From Flagellimonas lutaonensis (GTDB taxonomy: Bacteria > Bacteroidota > Bacteroidia > Flavobacteriales > Flavobacteriaceae): a stretch of 64,000 nucleotides of DNA. The stretch lies in contig NZ_CP011071.1 in assembly GCF_000963865.1 (NCBI RefSeq), forward strand, positions 1,368,501 to 1,432,500. The letters run 5' to 3'. The translations under genes were made by a program, and so were the position numbers. Positions 41,244 to 52,300 of the stretch are shown one piece after another; position 1 is the stretch's first letter; every line of letters starts with the position of its first letter. The notes under the pieces were generated by a model. It did not search any database, was not told the origin of the DNA, and was given only the letters and a program-made list of their open reading frames with translations.

Positions 41244-43433
41244 ATGTCGAAAAAGAAGAAAAGGGCGACCAGCCAACGCAAAAATGAGATAACAAAAGGA
41301 ATCTTTCAGGTTCTAGAGGATGAGCCCTCTAAAGGGTTCAACTACAAACAAATTGCTGCTCGCTTGGGTATAGATGATGCTACAGGAAGAAATATTCTCA
41401 TCAGTAGGCTCGCACAACTAAAAAGCAAAGAACGTATTGTTGAGGTTGATAGGGGCAAGTACAAAAAGAAGTCTTCGGGGAAAAAAGTGTACGAGGGCAT
41501 CCTTGATGTTACCATGAACGGAAACGCCTATGTGGTGGTAGAAGAGCTGCAAGACGATATTTTTGTGCCCAACCATAAACTGAACAAGGGACTCCACGGC
41601 GATATCGTAGAAGTAGCGGTACAACAGAAAGGCAAAGGCAAAAAATTGGAAGGCAAGGTGGTCGGCATCGTCAAGAGAACGAAAGACACCTATGTGGGCC
41701 TACTTGAAAAACACAAGACCTTTGCCTTTGTAAGACCCACTGAATCAAAGATGTACACCGATGTGTTCGTGCCCATCGATAAATTGAACAAGGCACAGGA
41801 TGGTGACAAGGTATTGGTAAAATTGGGCGCTTGGCCAAAAGACGCCGATTCACCGTACGGCGAGGTCATAAAAGTGCTGGGAAAGCCAGGGGAGCACCAT
41901 ACAGAGATACACTCTATTTTGGCTGAGTACGGGCTGCCCTATGAATTTCCGTACGAAGTGGAAGAATTCGCCAACAAACTGGATACTTCCATCAAAAAAG
42001 GGGAAATAGCCAAAAGAAGGGATATGCGCGATGTGTTGACCTTTACCATAGATCCCAAAGACGCCAAAGATTTTGATGATGCATTGTCCGTGCAAAAATT
42101 GGAAAATGGCCATTATGAAATAGGCATCCATATAGCCGATGTGTCGCATTACGTACAGCCCGGAACAATATTGGACGATGAAGCCTACGAAAGGGCAACT
42201 TCTGTTTATTTGGTAGACCGTGTGGTACCGATGTTGCCAGAGGTATTGTCGAACAATGCCTGTTCTCTGCGGCCCAACGAAGAGAAGTACACCTTTTCAG
42301 CCATTTTTGAAATCGATGGGCAGGCCCGGGTACAAAAGCAGTGGTTCGGTAGAACGGTCATCAACTCAAACGAACGCTTTGCCTATGAAGAAGCGCAGCA
42401 TATTATTGAGACCAAACAACCGTGCATCCCAAAGGAAATATCCATACGAAACAGATCCTACAAGGTTTCAAATGAAGTTGTGGAAGCCATTCTCACCTTG
42501 AACAGCCTAGCTGAGACCATGCGTGAGCGCCGAATGGAAAAGGGCGCCATTTCTTTCGATAAGATAGAGGTAAGGTTCAATTTGGACAAGGACAATGAAC
42601 CTGAAAGTGTTTATTTCAAGGAAGCAAAAGAGGCCAACAAACTCATTGAAGAATTTATGCTGTTGGCCAACAGAAAAGTAGCCGAGTTCATCGGGAAACA
42701 AAAACCCAAGAAAACGTTTGTATATAGGGTGCACGATGAACCAAACGAAGAAAAATTAATGGCCCTGAACGGGGTTATTTCAAAATTCGGACACCAAATC
42801 AACCTCAAGGATAAAAAGTCCATCAGCGCCTCTCTAAACAAGCTCTTAGAGGATGTAAAGGGCAAAAAAGAACAGAATTTGGTAGACACCTTGGCAATAC
42901 GCAGTATGAGCAAGGCCATCTACACAACCGACAATATTGGGCACTATGGCCTGGCATTTGATTACTATACCCATTTCACCTCGCCGATCAGACGCTATCC
43001 CGATGTAATGGTGCACCGCTTACTGCAACATTATTTGGATGGGGGAAAATCACCACAAGAAGGGCCCTATGAAGAAAAGTGCAGGCACTCTTCAGAAATG
43101 GAACTATTGGCGAGCAGTGCCGAACGCGATTCCATAAAGTACATGCAGATCAAGTTTATGGAAAAGCACCGTGGGCAAGAGTTCTTGGGTGTTATATCGG
43201 GGGTAACCGAGTGGGGCATCTATGTAGAGATTATCGAAAATAAATGTGAGGGCATGGTGCGCATTCGCGACATCAAAGATGATTATTATACCTTTGATGA
43301 GAGAGAGTACGCCATTATCGGCGAAAGAACAGGTAAAACTTACCAATTAGGTGACGAGGTCTACGTAATGGTAAAAGATACCGATTTGATCAAAAGACAT
43401 TTGGATTTTTCCCTTATCGGGAAAAAAGAATGA
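41244..43433 (+). CDS. rnr: Ribonuclease R
   Basis: RNase R is a processive 3'-5' exoribonuclease that can unwind structured RNA. The protein of about 729 residues has the full domain series: N-terminal helical and cold-shock domains (about 60-210), the RNB catalytic domain (about 250-570, with FTIDPKDAKDFDDALSV acidic cluster) and a C-terminal S1 domain (about 630-715), then a basic tail. Two in-frame ATGs are possible, at 41238 and 41244; I prefer 41244 (MSKKKKRATSQRKN) because AAAGA lies at a better distance and the conserved Lys-rich start follows. It reads away from the AT-rich region on its left. Confidence 0.96.
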   Translation: MSKKKKRATSQRKNEITKGIFQVLEDEPSKGFNYKQIAARLGIDDATGRNILISRLAQLKSKERIVEVDRGKYKKKSSGKKVYEGILDVTMNGNAYVVVEELQDDIFVPNHKLNKGLHGDIVEVAVQQKGKGKKLEGKVVGIVKRTKDTYVGLLEKHKTFAFVRPTESKMYTDVFVPIDKLNKAQDGDKVLVKLGAWPKDADSPYGEVIKVLGKPGEHHTEIHSILAEYGLPYEFPYEVEEFANKLDTSIKKGEIAKRRDMRDVLTFTIDPKDAKDFDDALSVQKLENGHYEIGIHIADVSHYVQPGTILDDEAYERATSVYLVDRVVPMLPEVLSNNACSLRPNEEKYTFSAIFEIDGQARVQKQWFGRTVINSNERFAYEEAQHIIETKQPCIPKEISIRNRSYKVSNEVVEAILTLNSLAETMRERRMEKGAISFDKIEVRFNLDKDNEPESVYFKEAKEANKLIEEFMLLANRKVAEFIGKQKPKKTFVYRVHDEPNEEKLMALNGVISKFGHQINLKDKKSISASLNKLLEDVKGKKEQNLVDTLAIRSMSKAIYTTDNIGHYGLAFDYYTHFTSPIRRYPDVMVHRLLQHYLDGGKSPQEGPYEEKCRHSSEMELLASSAERDSIKYMQIKFMEKHRGQEFLGVISGVTEWGIYVEIIENKCEGMVRIRDIKDDYYTFDEREYAIIGERTGKTYQLGDEVYVMVKDTDLIKRHLDFSLIGKKE

Positions 43434-43449
43434 TGTCTGAAACCCCAGT

Positions 43450-44136
43450 ATGATGAAAGCGGTTCTATTGAACAGCATGTTTTTCTTCTTTTCCATCACC
43501 CTATTCGCCCAAGATGGAAAGATAACCAAAGAATTGGGGGCTTTTCACGAGGTGAAGGCCTTCGATGGCCTATCCATCAATCTAATCAAGTCAACTACCA
43601 ACAAAGCGGTCATTTCTGGCGCCAATACCCATAAAGTGGCCATTGTCAACAATTCGGGGGTGTTGAAGCTACGTATGGAAATCGATAAGATATTCAGTGG
43701 CTACCGCACTTTTATTGATTTGTATTACACCGGTGAATTGAAGACAATCGATGTGAACGAAGATGCCAAGATTGTTTCAAAAGATGTTATCGTACAAGAT
43801 TTATTGGACCTTCGGGCGCAAGAAAACGGAAAGCTCGAGATCAAATGCCAGACCGAACAGTTATTGGTAAAGGCAGTTACCGGAGGAGACATCGTTGCAA
43901 CTGGCTTCGCAAAGACGCAAGATGTGGTTATCAACACCGGCGGAACCTACGATGGCAAACAATTCAAGACATCGTTCACCACCATACAAGTAAATGCAGG
44001 TGGCAAGGCCCATGTGTATGCCACCGATTATGTAGGGGCAAATGTAAAGGCAGGTGGCTTGGTGAAGGTGTATGGTGACCCGGCCAAAATGGACGAAAAG
44101 ACGGTTTTTGGCGGAAAAATCGAACGTGTAGATTAA
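43450..44136 (+). CDS. Head-GIN domain (DUF2807) exported protein
   Basis: This 228-residue protein has a signal peptide (about 1-20, LNSMFFFFSITLFAQD) followed by a DUF2807 right-handed beta-helix region (about 28-225) with the repeating short strands of the family, such as LRAQENGKLEIKCQTEQLLVKAVTGGDIVATG and INTGGTYDGKQ. Proteins with this domain are periplasmic or surface-located in Bacteroidota; their function is unproven. It lies 16 bases after rnr and 13 bases before the LysE-type transporter, so all three probably form one transcript. Confidence 0.88.
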   Translation: MMKAVLLNSMFFFFSITLFAQDGKITKELGAFHEVKAFDGLSINLIKSTTNKAVISGANTHKVAIVNNSGVLKLRMEIDKIFSGYRTFIDLYYTGELKTIDVNEDAKIVSKDVIVQDLLDLRAQENGKLEIKCQTEQLLVKAVTGGDIVATGFAKTQDVVINTGGTYDGKQFKTSFTTIQVNAGGKAHVYATDYVGANVKAGGLVKVYGDPAKMDEKTVFGGKIERVD

Positions 44137-44149
44137 ATAGGCAACAAAA

Positions 44150-44818
44150 ATGGTAGAAGACGTACAAGCAGCCATACCACTCGGTTTACTATTGAGTTTT
44201 ATGATCGGCCCCGTCTTCTTTGTTTTACTCGAAACCAGTGCCACCAAAGGTTTTCGAGCGGGTATCTGTTTCAATATCGGGGTCATTGTAGCCGATATTC
44301 TTTTTCTTTTCATAGCGTATTTCACTAGTTTTCAATTGCTTGAAAATCTGGGCAACCAACCAGGTCTCTATGTTTTTGGAGGAACCATTTTATTGGTCTA
44401 TGGCCTTGTGGTGTTTATTAAGAAGGAAGTCAAAAAACCAGAGGTCAAGATAAGCAAGGGCACTTTCATCAGCCTTATCGTAAAAGGTTTTCTGCTCAAT
44501 TTCATAAATATTGGCGTTTTGATATTCTGGTTGGGCGTATTGATCATAGTGGGCCCCACACTTAACAATGAACCTGACAGGATATTGGTGTTCTTTGGTA
44601 CTATGTTGGCTACCTATTTTTTGGTCGATATGCTTAAGATATTATTGGCCAAACAATTGAAGCGAAAACTTACCCTGAACAAGGTGCGACTGGTAAAAAA
44701 AATACTGGGCGTTGTATTGATGGCCTGTGGCCTGGTTTTGATAATAAAGGGTTTTCTGCCAAAAGACAAGTTTGATATTCAAGAGGGCATTGAACGCATT
44801 GAAAATATTGGGGAATAA
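44150..44818 (+). CDS. LysE/RhtB-family transporter
   Basis: This 222-residue protein has six hydrophobic spans and belongs to the LysE/RhtB superfamily of amino-acid and metabolite exporters. Conserved parts include IPLGLLLSFMIGPVFFVLLETSATKGFRAGICFNIGV at the N-terminus and LVDMLKILLAKQLKRKL, with a final span at about 185-205. A soluble, acidic C-terminal tail follows. Members of this branch in Flavobacteriia are distant from known lysine or threonine exporters, so the substrate is open. It ends two bases before the strong bidirectional terminator shared with tRNA-Cys. Confidence 0.88.
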   Translation: MVEDVQAAIPLGLLLSFMIGPVFFVLLETSATKGFRAGICFNIGVIVADILFLFIAYFTSFQLLENLGNQPGLYVFGGTILLVYGLVVFIKKEVKKPEVKISKGTFISLIVKGFLLNFINIGVLIFWLGVLIIVGPTLNNEPDRILVFFGTMLATYFLVDMLKILLAKQLKRKLTLNKVRLVKKILGVVLMACGLVLIIKGFLPKDKFDIQEGIERIENIGE

Positions 44819-44847
44819 AAAAACCTCCCAGTTCGGGAGGTTTTTTT
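44817..44847. terminator. Bidirectional intrinsic terminator
   Basis: AAAAAAACCTCCC (44817-44829) pairs perfectly with GGGAGGTTTTTTT (44835-44847) around a 5-base loop, giving a GC core and T tracts on both strands. It can stop the rnr / head-GIN / LysE transcript on the plus strand and the tRNA-Cys transcript on the minus strand. Confidence 0.92.
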
Positions 44848-44849
44848 AG

Positions 44850-44920
44850 AGGCATCGAGCGGATTCGAACCGCTGTACAAGCTTTTGCAGAGCTGTGCCT
44901 AGCCACTCGGCCACGATGCC
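44850..44920 (-). tRNA. tRNA-Cys (GCA)
   Basis: The minus strand folds as a full cloverleaf with acceptor stem GGCATCG/CGATGCC, discriminator U (typical for Cys), anticodon loop CTGCAAA with GCA anticodon, and T-arm GCGGTTCGAATCCGC. CCA is not encoded. The 71-base gene lies just left of folB and 3 bases from the bidirectional terminator. Confidence 0.96.
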
Positions 44921-44971
44921 ATTTTAATACCGCAAAGTTATCATTCTTTTTCCGCTTGTCAAAAATATCGA

Positions 44972-45331
44972 CTAGCTTCTCTCAAGTTTTAAAACCACAG
45001 AAACACTCTCGACATCCCCGCCCAATGGAGGGTTGATTTTTGATACGACCACTTCAGCACACGATACCGTGGGCAACTCATCAAATATACGGTCAAGAAT
45101 ACGTCGCGCTACATGTTCCAGCAAATATGACTTTTTAGCCATTTCTTCTTTGACAATGTTGTTCAGGTGCACATAATCTACCGTCTCTGAAAGCTTATCA
45201 GAGACCGAGGGACCGGATAAATCGGCGTGTACCACTAAATCTACACGATAATCACTGCCAATAATGGCCTCTTCTTGCAAACAGCCATGATTGGCATGTA
45301 TACGAATGTTATTGAGCTTTATTTTTCCCAT
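44972..45331 (-). CDS. folB: Dihydroneopterin aldolase
   Basis: FolB cleaves dihydroneopterin to 6-hydroxymethyl-dihydropterin in folate synthesis. The 119-residue protein has the tunnelling-fold hallmarks: IKLNNIRIHANHGCLQEEAIIGSDYRVDL at the N-terminus and VARRILDRIFDELPTVSCAEVVVSKINPP near the C-terminus. The start is the ATG at 45329-45331. It is the last gene of the long minus-strand surface-adhesion run, 44 bases after the short SprF-like gene, and precedes tRNA-Cys; a shared transcript is possible but functionally unrelated. Confidence 0.95.
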   Translation of the reverse strand: MGKIKLNNIRIHANHGCLQEEAIIGSDYRVDLVVHADLSGPSVSDKLSETVDYVHLNNIVKEEMAKKSYLLEHVARRILDRIFDELPTVSCAEVVVSKINPPLGGDVESVSVVLKLERS

Positions 45332-45375
45332 GGTCTATATAGCGAATGGGCAAAAGTAAGCGAAAGAAAATAAAA

Positions 45376-46332
45376 TCAGTACGTACAGCGGCAGTTACTT
45401 ATACCTTGAAAAAGATCCATACCAACGGTCACCACGTGGGTACCTATATTGTATCCGGCAATTTCATTGGTCAAAATCTGGTACGAGTAACCAAAATAGA
45501 AATTACTTTTTTTGAGGCCCGCCATAGGCGATAGATAAAGCGGTGTCAACGGCTGGTCTGGGTCGTTCAAAAAACGATAGGTGGCGCCCACATAGTAATA
45601 GTCTTCAAAATCGTGAAAACGAAACTTTGCATTAAGGTCGGTGACCGAACGGCTATCGCTCTCGAACCATTGGAAAAAGACCGAGGGCTCGATCTCTAAC
45701 TTACTGTTTTTGTTCTTCATAAAACTGTACCCCGTGTAGAGGTAGTAGTTTCGAAGGGTATTGGGCTCAAAGGTAGGGTTGAATTTTTCCAAGTTCTTGG
45801 GCAATATGTTGGCGGCGTTCACACTAAGGTAAAACCTATCTTTTCTGTATAGTACCCCGATATCGAAATTGTGGTTGGTGGTTGCCCTGTCATCGGTTGG
45901 CAACTGGCCATTTTCCATCCTGAAGTTTTCAGTATCAATACGAAATTGGTTGAAATTATATGAGATACCCAAAGAAATGAATTCATCTTCGTAACGATCC
46001 AAGGTCAAATGATGGGCAAATGAGACCCTTGCGCCACGCTGCTTGGTGTAACCGTTGCTATCGTTGTACAGAAACATGCCCAACCCAGAGCGGTCGCCGA
46101 GCCTGGCATCGGCCGCTATTGTTTGGGTGTCGGGGGCATCTTCGATACCTACCCACTGGGTCAAGCCGTTCAAACGAACTTTTATGTGGTCACCAATACC
46201 GGCATATACGGGCGATATCAAGAACGGATTGTCGGCATTGTATTGCGAATGCTGCGGCAATGTCAGCTCTTGTGCATTGGCCCCAGCATAGGTGAACAGG
46301 GCCAATAGAAAGATTTGGGTTCTCTTAAACAT
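45376..46332 (-). CDS. PorP/SprF-family T9SS outer-membrane protein
   Basis: This 318-residue protein has a signal peptide (MFKRTQIFLLALFTYAGANAQ) and the PorP/SprF beta-barrel pattern: QHSQYNADNPFLISPVYAGIG near the N-terminus, the DRSGLGMFLYNDSNGYTKQRG segment, repeated amphipathic strands, and an aromatic-ended C-terminus. SprF-type proteins are outer-membrane partners that specific T9SS adhesins need for secretion; in Flavobacterium johnsoniae sprF lies directly downstream of sprB. Here the gene starts 26 bases downstream of the giant SprB-like gene, so it is likely that adhesin's cognate partner. Confidence 0.93.
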   Translation of the reverse strand: MFKRTQIFLLALFTYAGANAQELTLPQHSQYNADNPFLISPVYAGIGDHIKVRLNGLTQWVGIEDAPDTQTIAADARLGDRSGLGMFLYNDSNGYTKQRGARVSFAHHLTLDRYEDEFISLGISYNFNQFRIDTENFRMENGQLPTDDRATTNHNFDIGVLYRKDRFYLSVNAANILPKNLEKFNPTFEPNTLRNYYLYTGYSFMKNKNSKLEIEPSVFFQWFESDSRSVTDLNAKFRFHDFEDYYYVGATYRFLNDPDQPLTPLYLSPMAGLKKSNFYFGYSYQILTNEIAGYNIGTHVVTVGMDLFQGISNCRCTY

Positions 46333-46358
46333 GTCTTTTAGGTTACGTTCTTTTTAAA

Positions 46359-49300
46359 TCATCGATAAAGGGTAAAATGTCCTATAAACTCCCGGTCATC
46401 ATTCTCTCCTTGAAGTTTGATGACATACCAGTAATCACCGGTCGGAAGGTGGTTGTTTTGATACATTCCATCCCATCCTTGGTCCCCGTAACGCATCCTA
46501 TAGAGCTCTCTACCATAACGATCAAAAATGATCATTAGTACATCGGGGAAGCCCTCAAGATTATTCGGAAGCCAATAATCATTCGTTCCGTCACCGTCTG
46601 GGGTGAAAAAGTTAGGAATCTCAATATCAATGAATTCCATAAATATATCGGCCGATATTTCACAACCGTTCTGATCGACCACCGTAACCGTGTAGGTGTC
46701 AGTGCGGTTGATATAGAACGTATTGTCGGTTCCATTGTTCACATCTCCAAAATAGAAAGTGTAATCTTCCAGTCCGCCGGCAGCAACAGCCGTTATTTCG
46801 TTGATGTTGTTCTGCTCCAATGTCAATGTCAACGGCTCGAAGCCTATGATCTCAAAATCAACGATGTTGACACAACCATTTGAATGGGCAATGGTCAGGT
46901 AATGGTTTCCGGGTGCCATATTGGTGAAATCGGGTGCCAGTTGCAAATCGGCAGGGTCGGTTGAATCAAGGGCATACATGACATCGCCCGAAACAGAAGC
47001 ATCTTCCAAAGTAACCTCGATACGGTTATCAGGAATATTGCCAGAACACTCATAGATCGGCTCAACCGTTGCGTTTAGATTAACGCCAGGTGCAATGTCC
47101 ACAATGATGTTGGCATCACAATCGTTGGCATCCCTCACAAAAATAACATGGGTGCCAGCCGGTAGGTTGTTGAAAAGGGTTTGCCCATCAACAAAATCAG
47201 TATCGTTGTTCGAGTTCAGGCTGGCGCGATACGGGGCCGTGCCACCAGAAATGCTTATTTCTATAGAACCGTCTGCACTTCCGGCGCAGACCTCATCAAG
47301 TACGTTTACAGTGGTGACAGTAATCGGACTTGGCTCTGCTATCGTGAACTGGAATGGAATAAAGCATCCATTTCGATCTTGCGCAATAACATCGTACACT
47401 CCGGGCGCCAGGTCGGTAAAGGTGTTTACGGTATCGAACTGGTTCAGGTTCGGTGTAATGGCGTAGAATATTTCGCCCGTACCTCCAGAAACTTCTACTG
47501 AAATAGTACCGTCGTTTTCACCTGCACAGGTCACATCGGTAAATTCTTGTCGGTCTACTTGCAACGGTATGGGATCCACAATCGGTATTACAGGCGATAC
47601 CTCCATACAGTCTTGGCTTGTGACCCGCACATAGTAATTGCCCGCTACCAGACCGCTAAAGGTGTCGCTTGCTTGTGGCCCTGACACAAGGTTCGTCAGG
47701 GCGGCATCGCTGAACAGTTCGTAGCTGTAGTTGCCCAGTCCGCCCGTAACATTGGTGATAATGGTTGCAGAAGCTTCACCGGTACAATTGATGACTGCGG
47801 CCGAATCATCGATATCAATCGTCAAAGGCGGTACCATATCAATGCTCACTTGGTTTGAGATCATGGCCTCACAACCAAAGGCGTCACGAATATAGTATTG
47901 GTACACACCTGCATTTACATTGAAGGTATGTGTGTTGCCGCCACTCATAGGGGCATAGGTGCTGCCATCGGCACTGAACTCATAAGGCCCTGTACCGCCT
48001 GTTGCGGTCAATTCTATCTGTGCTTGGTTGTTACAGGTCAAGGGGCTCAACTGTATAAGGGAAGCCATTACCTCAACAGGTTCTGAAATGGTCACTTGGG
48101 CCGTTTCAACACCACAGTTCCAATCATCGGAAACCGTGATACTATAGATGCCCGCACCCAAGTTGTTAAAGATGGGGCTGCTTTGCGCACCGCTGGTAAA
48201 GGCAATAACCGTACCCGTTGCATCATAAGTGTTCAATTGGTATTGATAAACACCCTCTCCATTAAGTACGTTGATTGCGGTCACAGTGGCGTTGGTGTCT
48301 CCGTAACAAGCCAAGGTGGTCGGTGTGGCGTCGATACCGGCGGTTATAGGCAATGGTTGGGTCAAGGTCAGCGACCTGTTGATAACACAACCCCCATTAT
48401 CCGTAATTTGAACATCAAAGCTTCCTTCGGAAAGCCCAGTAAACACGTGGCTTGTTACATCGTTCACAGTATAGACCTGTGAGGTGGCATTGTTCGTCAA
48501 CACTATGTCGTACGGCGCATAACCACCTGTCGGAGTCACCTCGATTTCGCCTTGGTCGTTGGTACAGGTCACATTGGCAACCTCAACCGGTGTAGCATCC
48601 AATGGCATATCGGGCGAAACGATGGTGACCATATTGGTATCGTCGCTGCAAAGTGAGCTTCCGGCACCCGTTTCTGTGATGCGTACATAGAAGTTGCCGC
48701 CCGAAAGGTTGCTTACCGCAAACGTAAACGGATTTGAAGTTGATGTTCCCGTACCATTTTGTATAGGGTTGTTCTCTTGGTCGAACACTTCAAAGTCAAA
48801 ATCACCAATATAATCGTTGATGGTCACCTCCAATGCGCCGTTGTTGTCACCAAAACAAATGGCAGGTGCCGTGGCTATGGCCGTCACGTCGATCAAGTCA
48901 TAGGGGTTGATAACATACGTGGTTTCTTCATAACATCCCGTGGTGTCATTGGTGGCCCTAAAGGTATAACTGCCGGCGGCACTCAACTCAAAAGTGGCCG
49001 TGGTGGCGGTGCTACTTGTAAAGCTTCCGTTCGGATTTCCGTTCGGAAGCAACTCAAACGTATAAGTATGACCTGAAGGATGGCCTTCCGTAACGGTCAA
49101 TATTACCTCTTCAGGATTGACGCACGTAATGGCAATGTTCTGCGAGGCATTCAACGCAAAGGTGTTCAATGGCTGAATGATAATGCTATCTGTAAACGGA
49201 CAGCCATTAGCGTCGGTTACATAGAAATCGATGGTCTGCGCAGCACCGTTATCGATAATTTCAAAGGAATTTCCAGTTTGATAATTGACGCCATCTATGC

Positions 49301-52300
49301 TGTACAAATAAGGAGCCGTACCGTCAGTGGCTGTTATGGTTACCGTTGAGGTGTTCACGGTATTGTCAGGAGCACACGCAAAAGGTGTGGCCACCGCCGA
49401 GGCAGTTAGTGCGTTGGGCTCTGTTATGGTCTCTGTTCTGATGTCTTCACAGCCCCTGGCCGAAACCACTCGAACGTCATAGCTGCCTGCTGGCAGGCCT
49501 GTGAACAATGGATTGTTCTGCAGGGGTCTGCTCGGCGCCCCGGCCAAACCGATCAATTCATATTGATATGGCGGATTGTCGTCAGTAGTGGAATCTAAAT
49601 TTGCCAAAATGCTTCCATCAGAACCACCATTGCAGCTTACATGGGTGATGGTGGCGTTGAGCAGTACAGGGTCAACCTTATCGTCCAAAGGAACGTCAAT
49701 GGTTTTCACGCATGTATGGCCTGTCGCCGTATCGGTAATCGTAAATGTGTAGGTACCGGGCATGGTCAGATTGGTAAAAGTGGCCGACGCACTTGCCAAA
49801 ATATCCGGTAGCGGTGTTGAACTGTCGGGGAATTCTACTGCATAATCAAAGGTACCCGAGCCACCTGTCTGTGAAATGGTTACATGCCCCCCAGGGTCGG
49901 GTGTACAGTCAATGGGTTTGTCCACTGTTGCCGTTGGAACGATTTCATCATACAACAACACCGCATTGGTGGTCAGCGAACAGCCCCATTGGTCGCTTAC
50001 GATTACTTCGTAAGTACCAGCACCTAGATTGTTGAATGCTCTGGAGGTCTGTGGAGACCCTACATTTGTGCCATTTCGTACCAATTGATAGCTGTAGTTG
50101 CTGCCTTGGCCACCAGTTGGCGCACTTACTTCAATGGCGCCCTCGATATTGGTACAGTTCGGATTGGTAATGGCCAATGTGGCTGCAATCGGTGATGGCA
50201 CATTCAATGTTTCGTCCGGAAGTTGCTCTGGACAACCATTTTGGTCGATCACCCAAATTTCATAAGTGCCCGCACTCAAGTTCTCAAATCGAGGATTTGG
50301 GAAATAGTTGGCCGGATTGTTCGGATCAGGATTCGGCACTTGATCGACATAATAACGATAACCGCCCCATCCGCCTTGAACGTTCGTTATCTCAATAACG
50401 CCATCGTTACCGGGAACACAGGTAATTTCTTCCACATTTACGTTGGCGGTTATGGCCGCTGATGGCCCGGCAATTGTAAACGCCTCAATATTTGTACAAT
50501 CTGGGAAATTGGTTTGGGTCACCTCTACATAGTAGTCACCGGCAAACAACGCAATCGGCAAGGTCGGACCATTGCCGGCTTCGGTACCCGTAGCTACTGA
50601 AGTGTCATCAGCGGTGTTTGCTGGGGTGCCGTTGGTGTCCCAAATTTCCCAATCGAAACCTCCAGGATAGGTGGCATCTACCAGTTCAAAGGTCACTTGT
50701 CCGCTCTGCGTTCCAAAGCAGATGACATCGTTGACAACGTTCACATCGATGGTAAAGGTGTTCGGATCTGTTATCGTTTCAGAGGCAGTGATGATACAAC
50801 CCGTGTCTATATGCCGGATCAAGAAATTATGGGTGCCGGCAGACAGTCCCGTAAAGACTTCAGGGTTGGCATGCGTGCCTGTGTTCTGCCAAGTGGCCCC
50901 ATTGTCGATGCTGTATTCGAAACGGGTCGGGTCGCTGTTGGTCGAGGTCGCCGTGATGGTGATCTCGCCATCGCTTCCGGGTGTACAGCTCAACGGATTG
51001 GTAATCGCTGCCGTTGCGGAAAGCAACTCGTCGTACGGCTGTATGGTCGCGGTGGTAGCGCCCACACAACCGTTATTGTCGTACACATTGATGGTATAGA
51101 CACCACCCGCGGGGTCTGTTTCAATATAGACAGGATTTCCTCCCGATTGAACCACTACGGGAGCCTCAACAGGAACGGTGTTGGGGTCGTCCTCCTCAAT
51201 GAATTCATAAATGACGTAGGTGCCACTACCGCCCGTTATCGCCAGATCATCAATGGTAATCGTGGCATTGTTGGGGTTGTTGCCGGCGGTACAGCCGAAT
51301 TCGACCACTGTCGGTGCCGGTACCGTAACGACATCCGGTTGGGTGATAACCTGGGTCGTTTCGACGAAACAACTGTTGGCAGCCGTTGCCCGTATGGTAT
51401 AGGTGATGCCGCCAAGCGTGCCCTCAAGGCCTGTAAACGTTGCAGAAGTAGTACTGCTACTGGTTGGCGCAATGGGGAATACCGCACTACTGCCGGGGCC
51501 GGAAACGATTTCATAAGTATAGGGCCCTATGCCCACATCGGTACTCGACACGGTAATGGCGCCATCATCGACCCCATTACAGGTAACATCTGTAAATGCA
51601 TCAACATTGATATTTGGTGTTACCAATGGAGGGACATCGACAACCATACTGCCCAAACAGTTCGGAACTGATGTGCTGGTGTCGTAAACTGTTACTGTAT
51701 ATGAACCTGCAGCGCTGGCTCCAGTCCATGTGATAGTGTTTCCAGCCATAGCTGTTCTGGCCTGATCTGCAGCACCGGGGCCATCGATTTCATAGTCATA
51801 GTTTCCTGAACCTGCCGTCACATCAATGGTAATTTCGGCATTGTTGGCCGGTGCTGCCTCGCAGTCAAGCAATGTAGTCACCGCAGCGTTGAACTGTAAT
51901 GGAGGTTGAATATTGAAAGGATCGGTATCAGAGCAACCGTTCAGATCAGTAACCGAGATGGTTTGGCCCAGACCAGAGCTGAGTCCTGTCACCGTATATT
52001 GGTTGCTTCCGTTGAAGGTGATATTTTGGCTCGGCCCACCATTAATGCTCAACTGGAAAGGAGCAGAGGCAACTGCCGGGTTAGTCAAAGTCACAAGCAC
52101 CTCGAAGGTTCCTTCTGCAACACATTCATCTACCACGGCCACCGTTATTTCCGGTCTTGGATCAAGACCTACAGTAATATCAAAGGGCTGGATACAATCA
52201 TAGGCATCTCGAACATAAACTGTATAGTTGCCATTTGCCAAACCAGTGAAGAGGCCATTGGTGCTAACTCCTGTCCATGTTGCCGGGGTCGGAACAGGAT

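Noticed and set aside
45346-45534. 62-codon plus-strand frame antisense to the short SprF-like gene
   Set aside because: It is almost fully antisense to a conserved gene and has no promoter or family match that I can see.
50697-51671. 324-codon plus-strand frame inside the giant adhesin gene
   Set aside because: It is antisense to well-conserved SprB modules; its Gly/Arg/Val-rich sequence is what the reverse complement of Thr/Asn/Gly-rich repeats gives.
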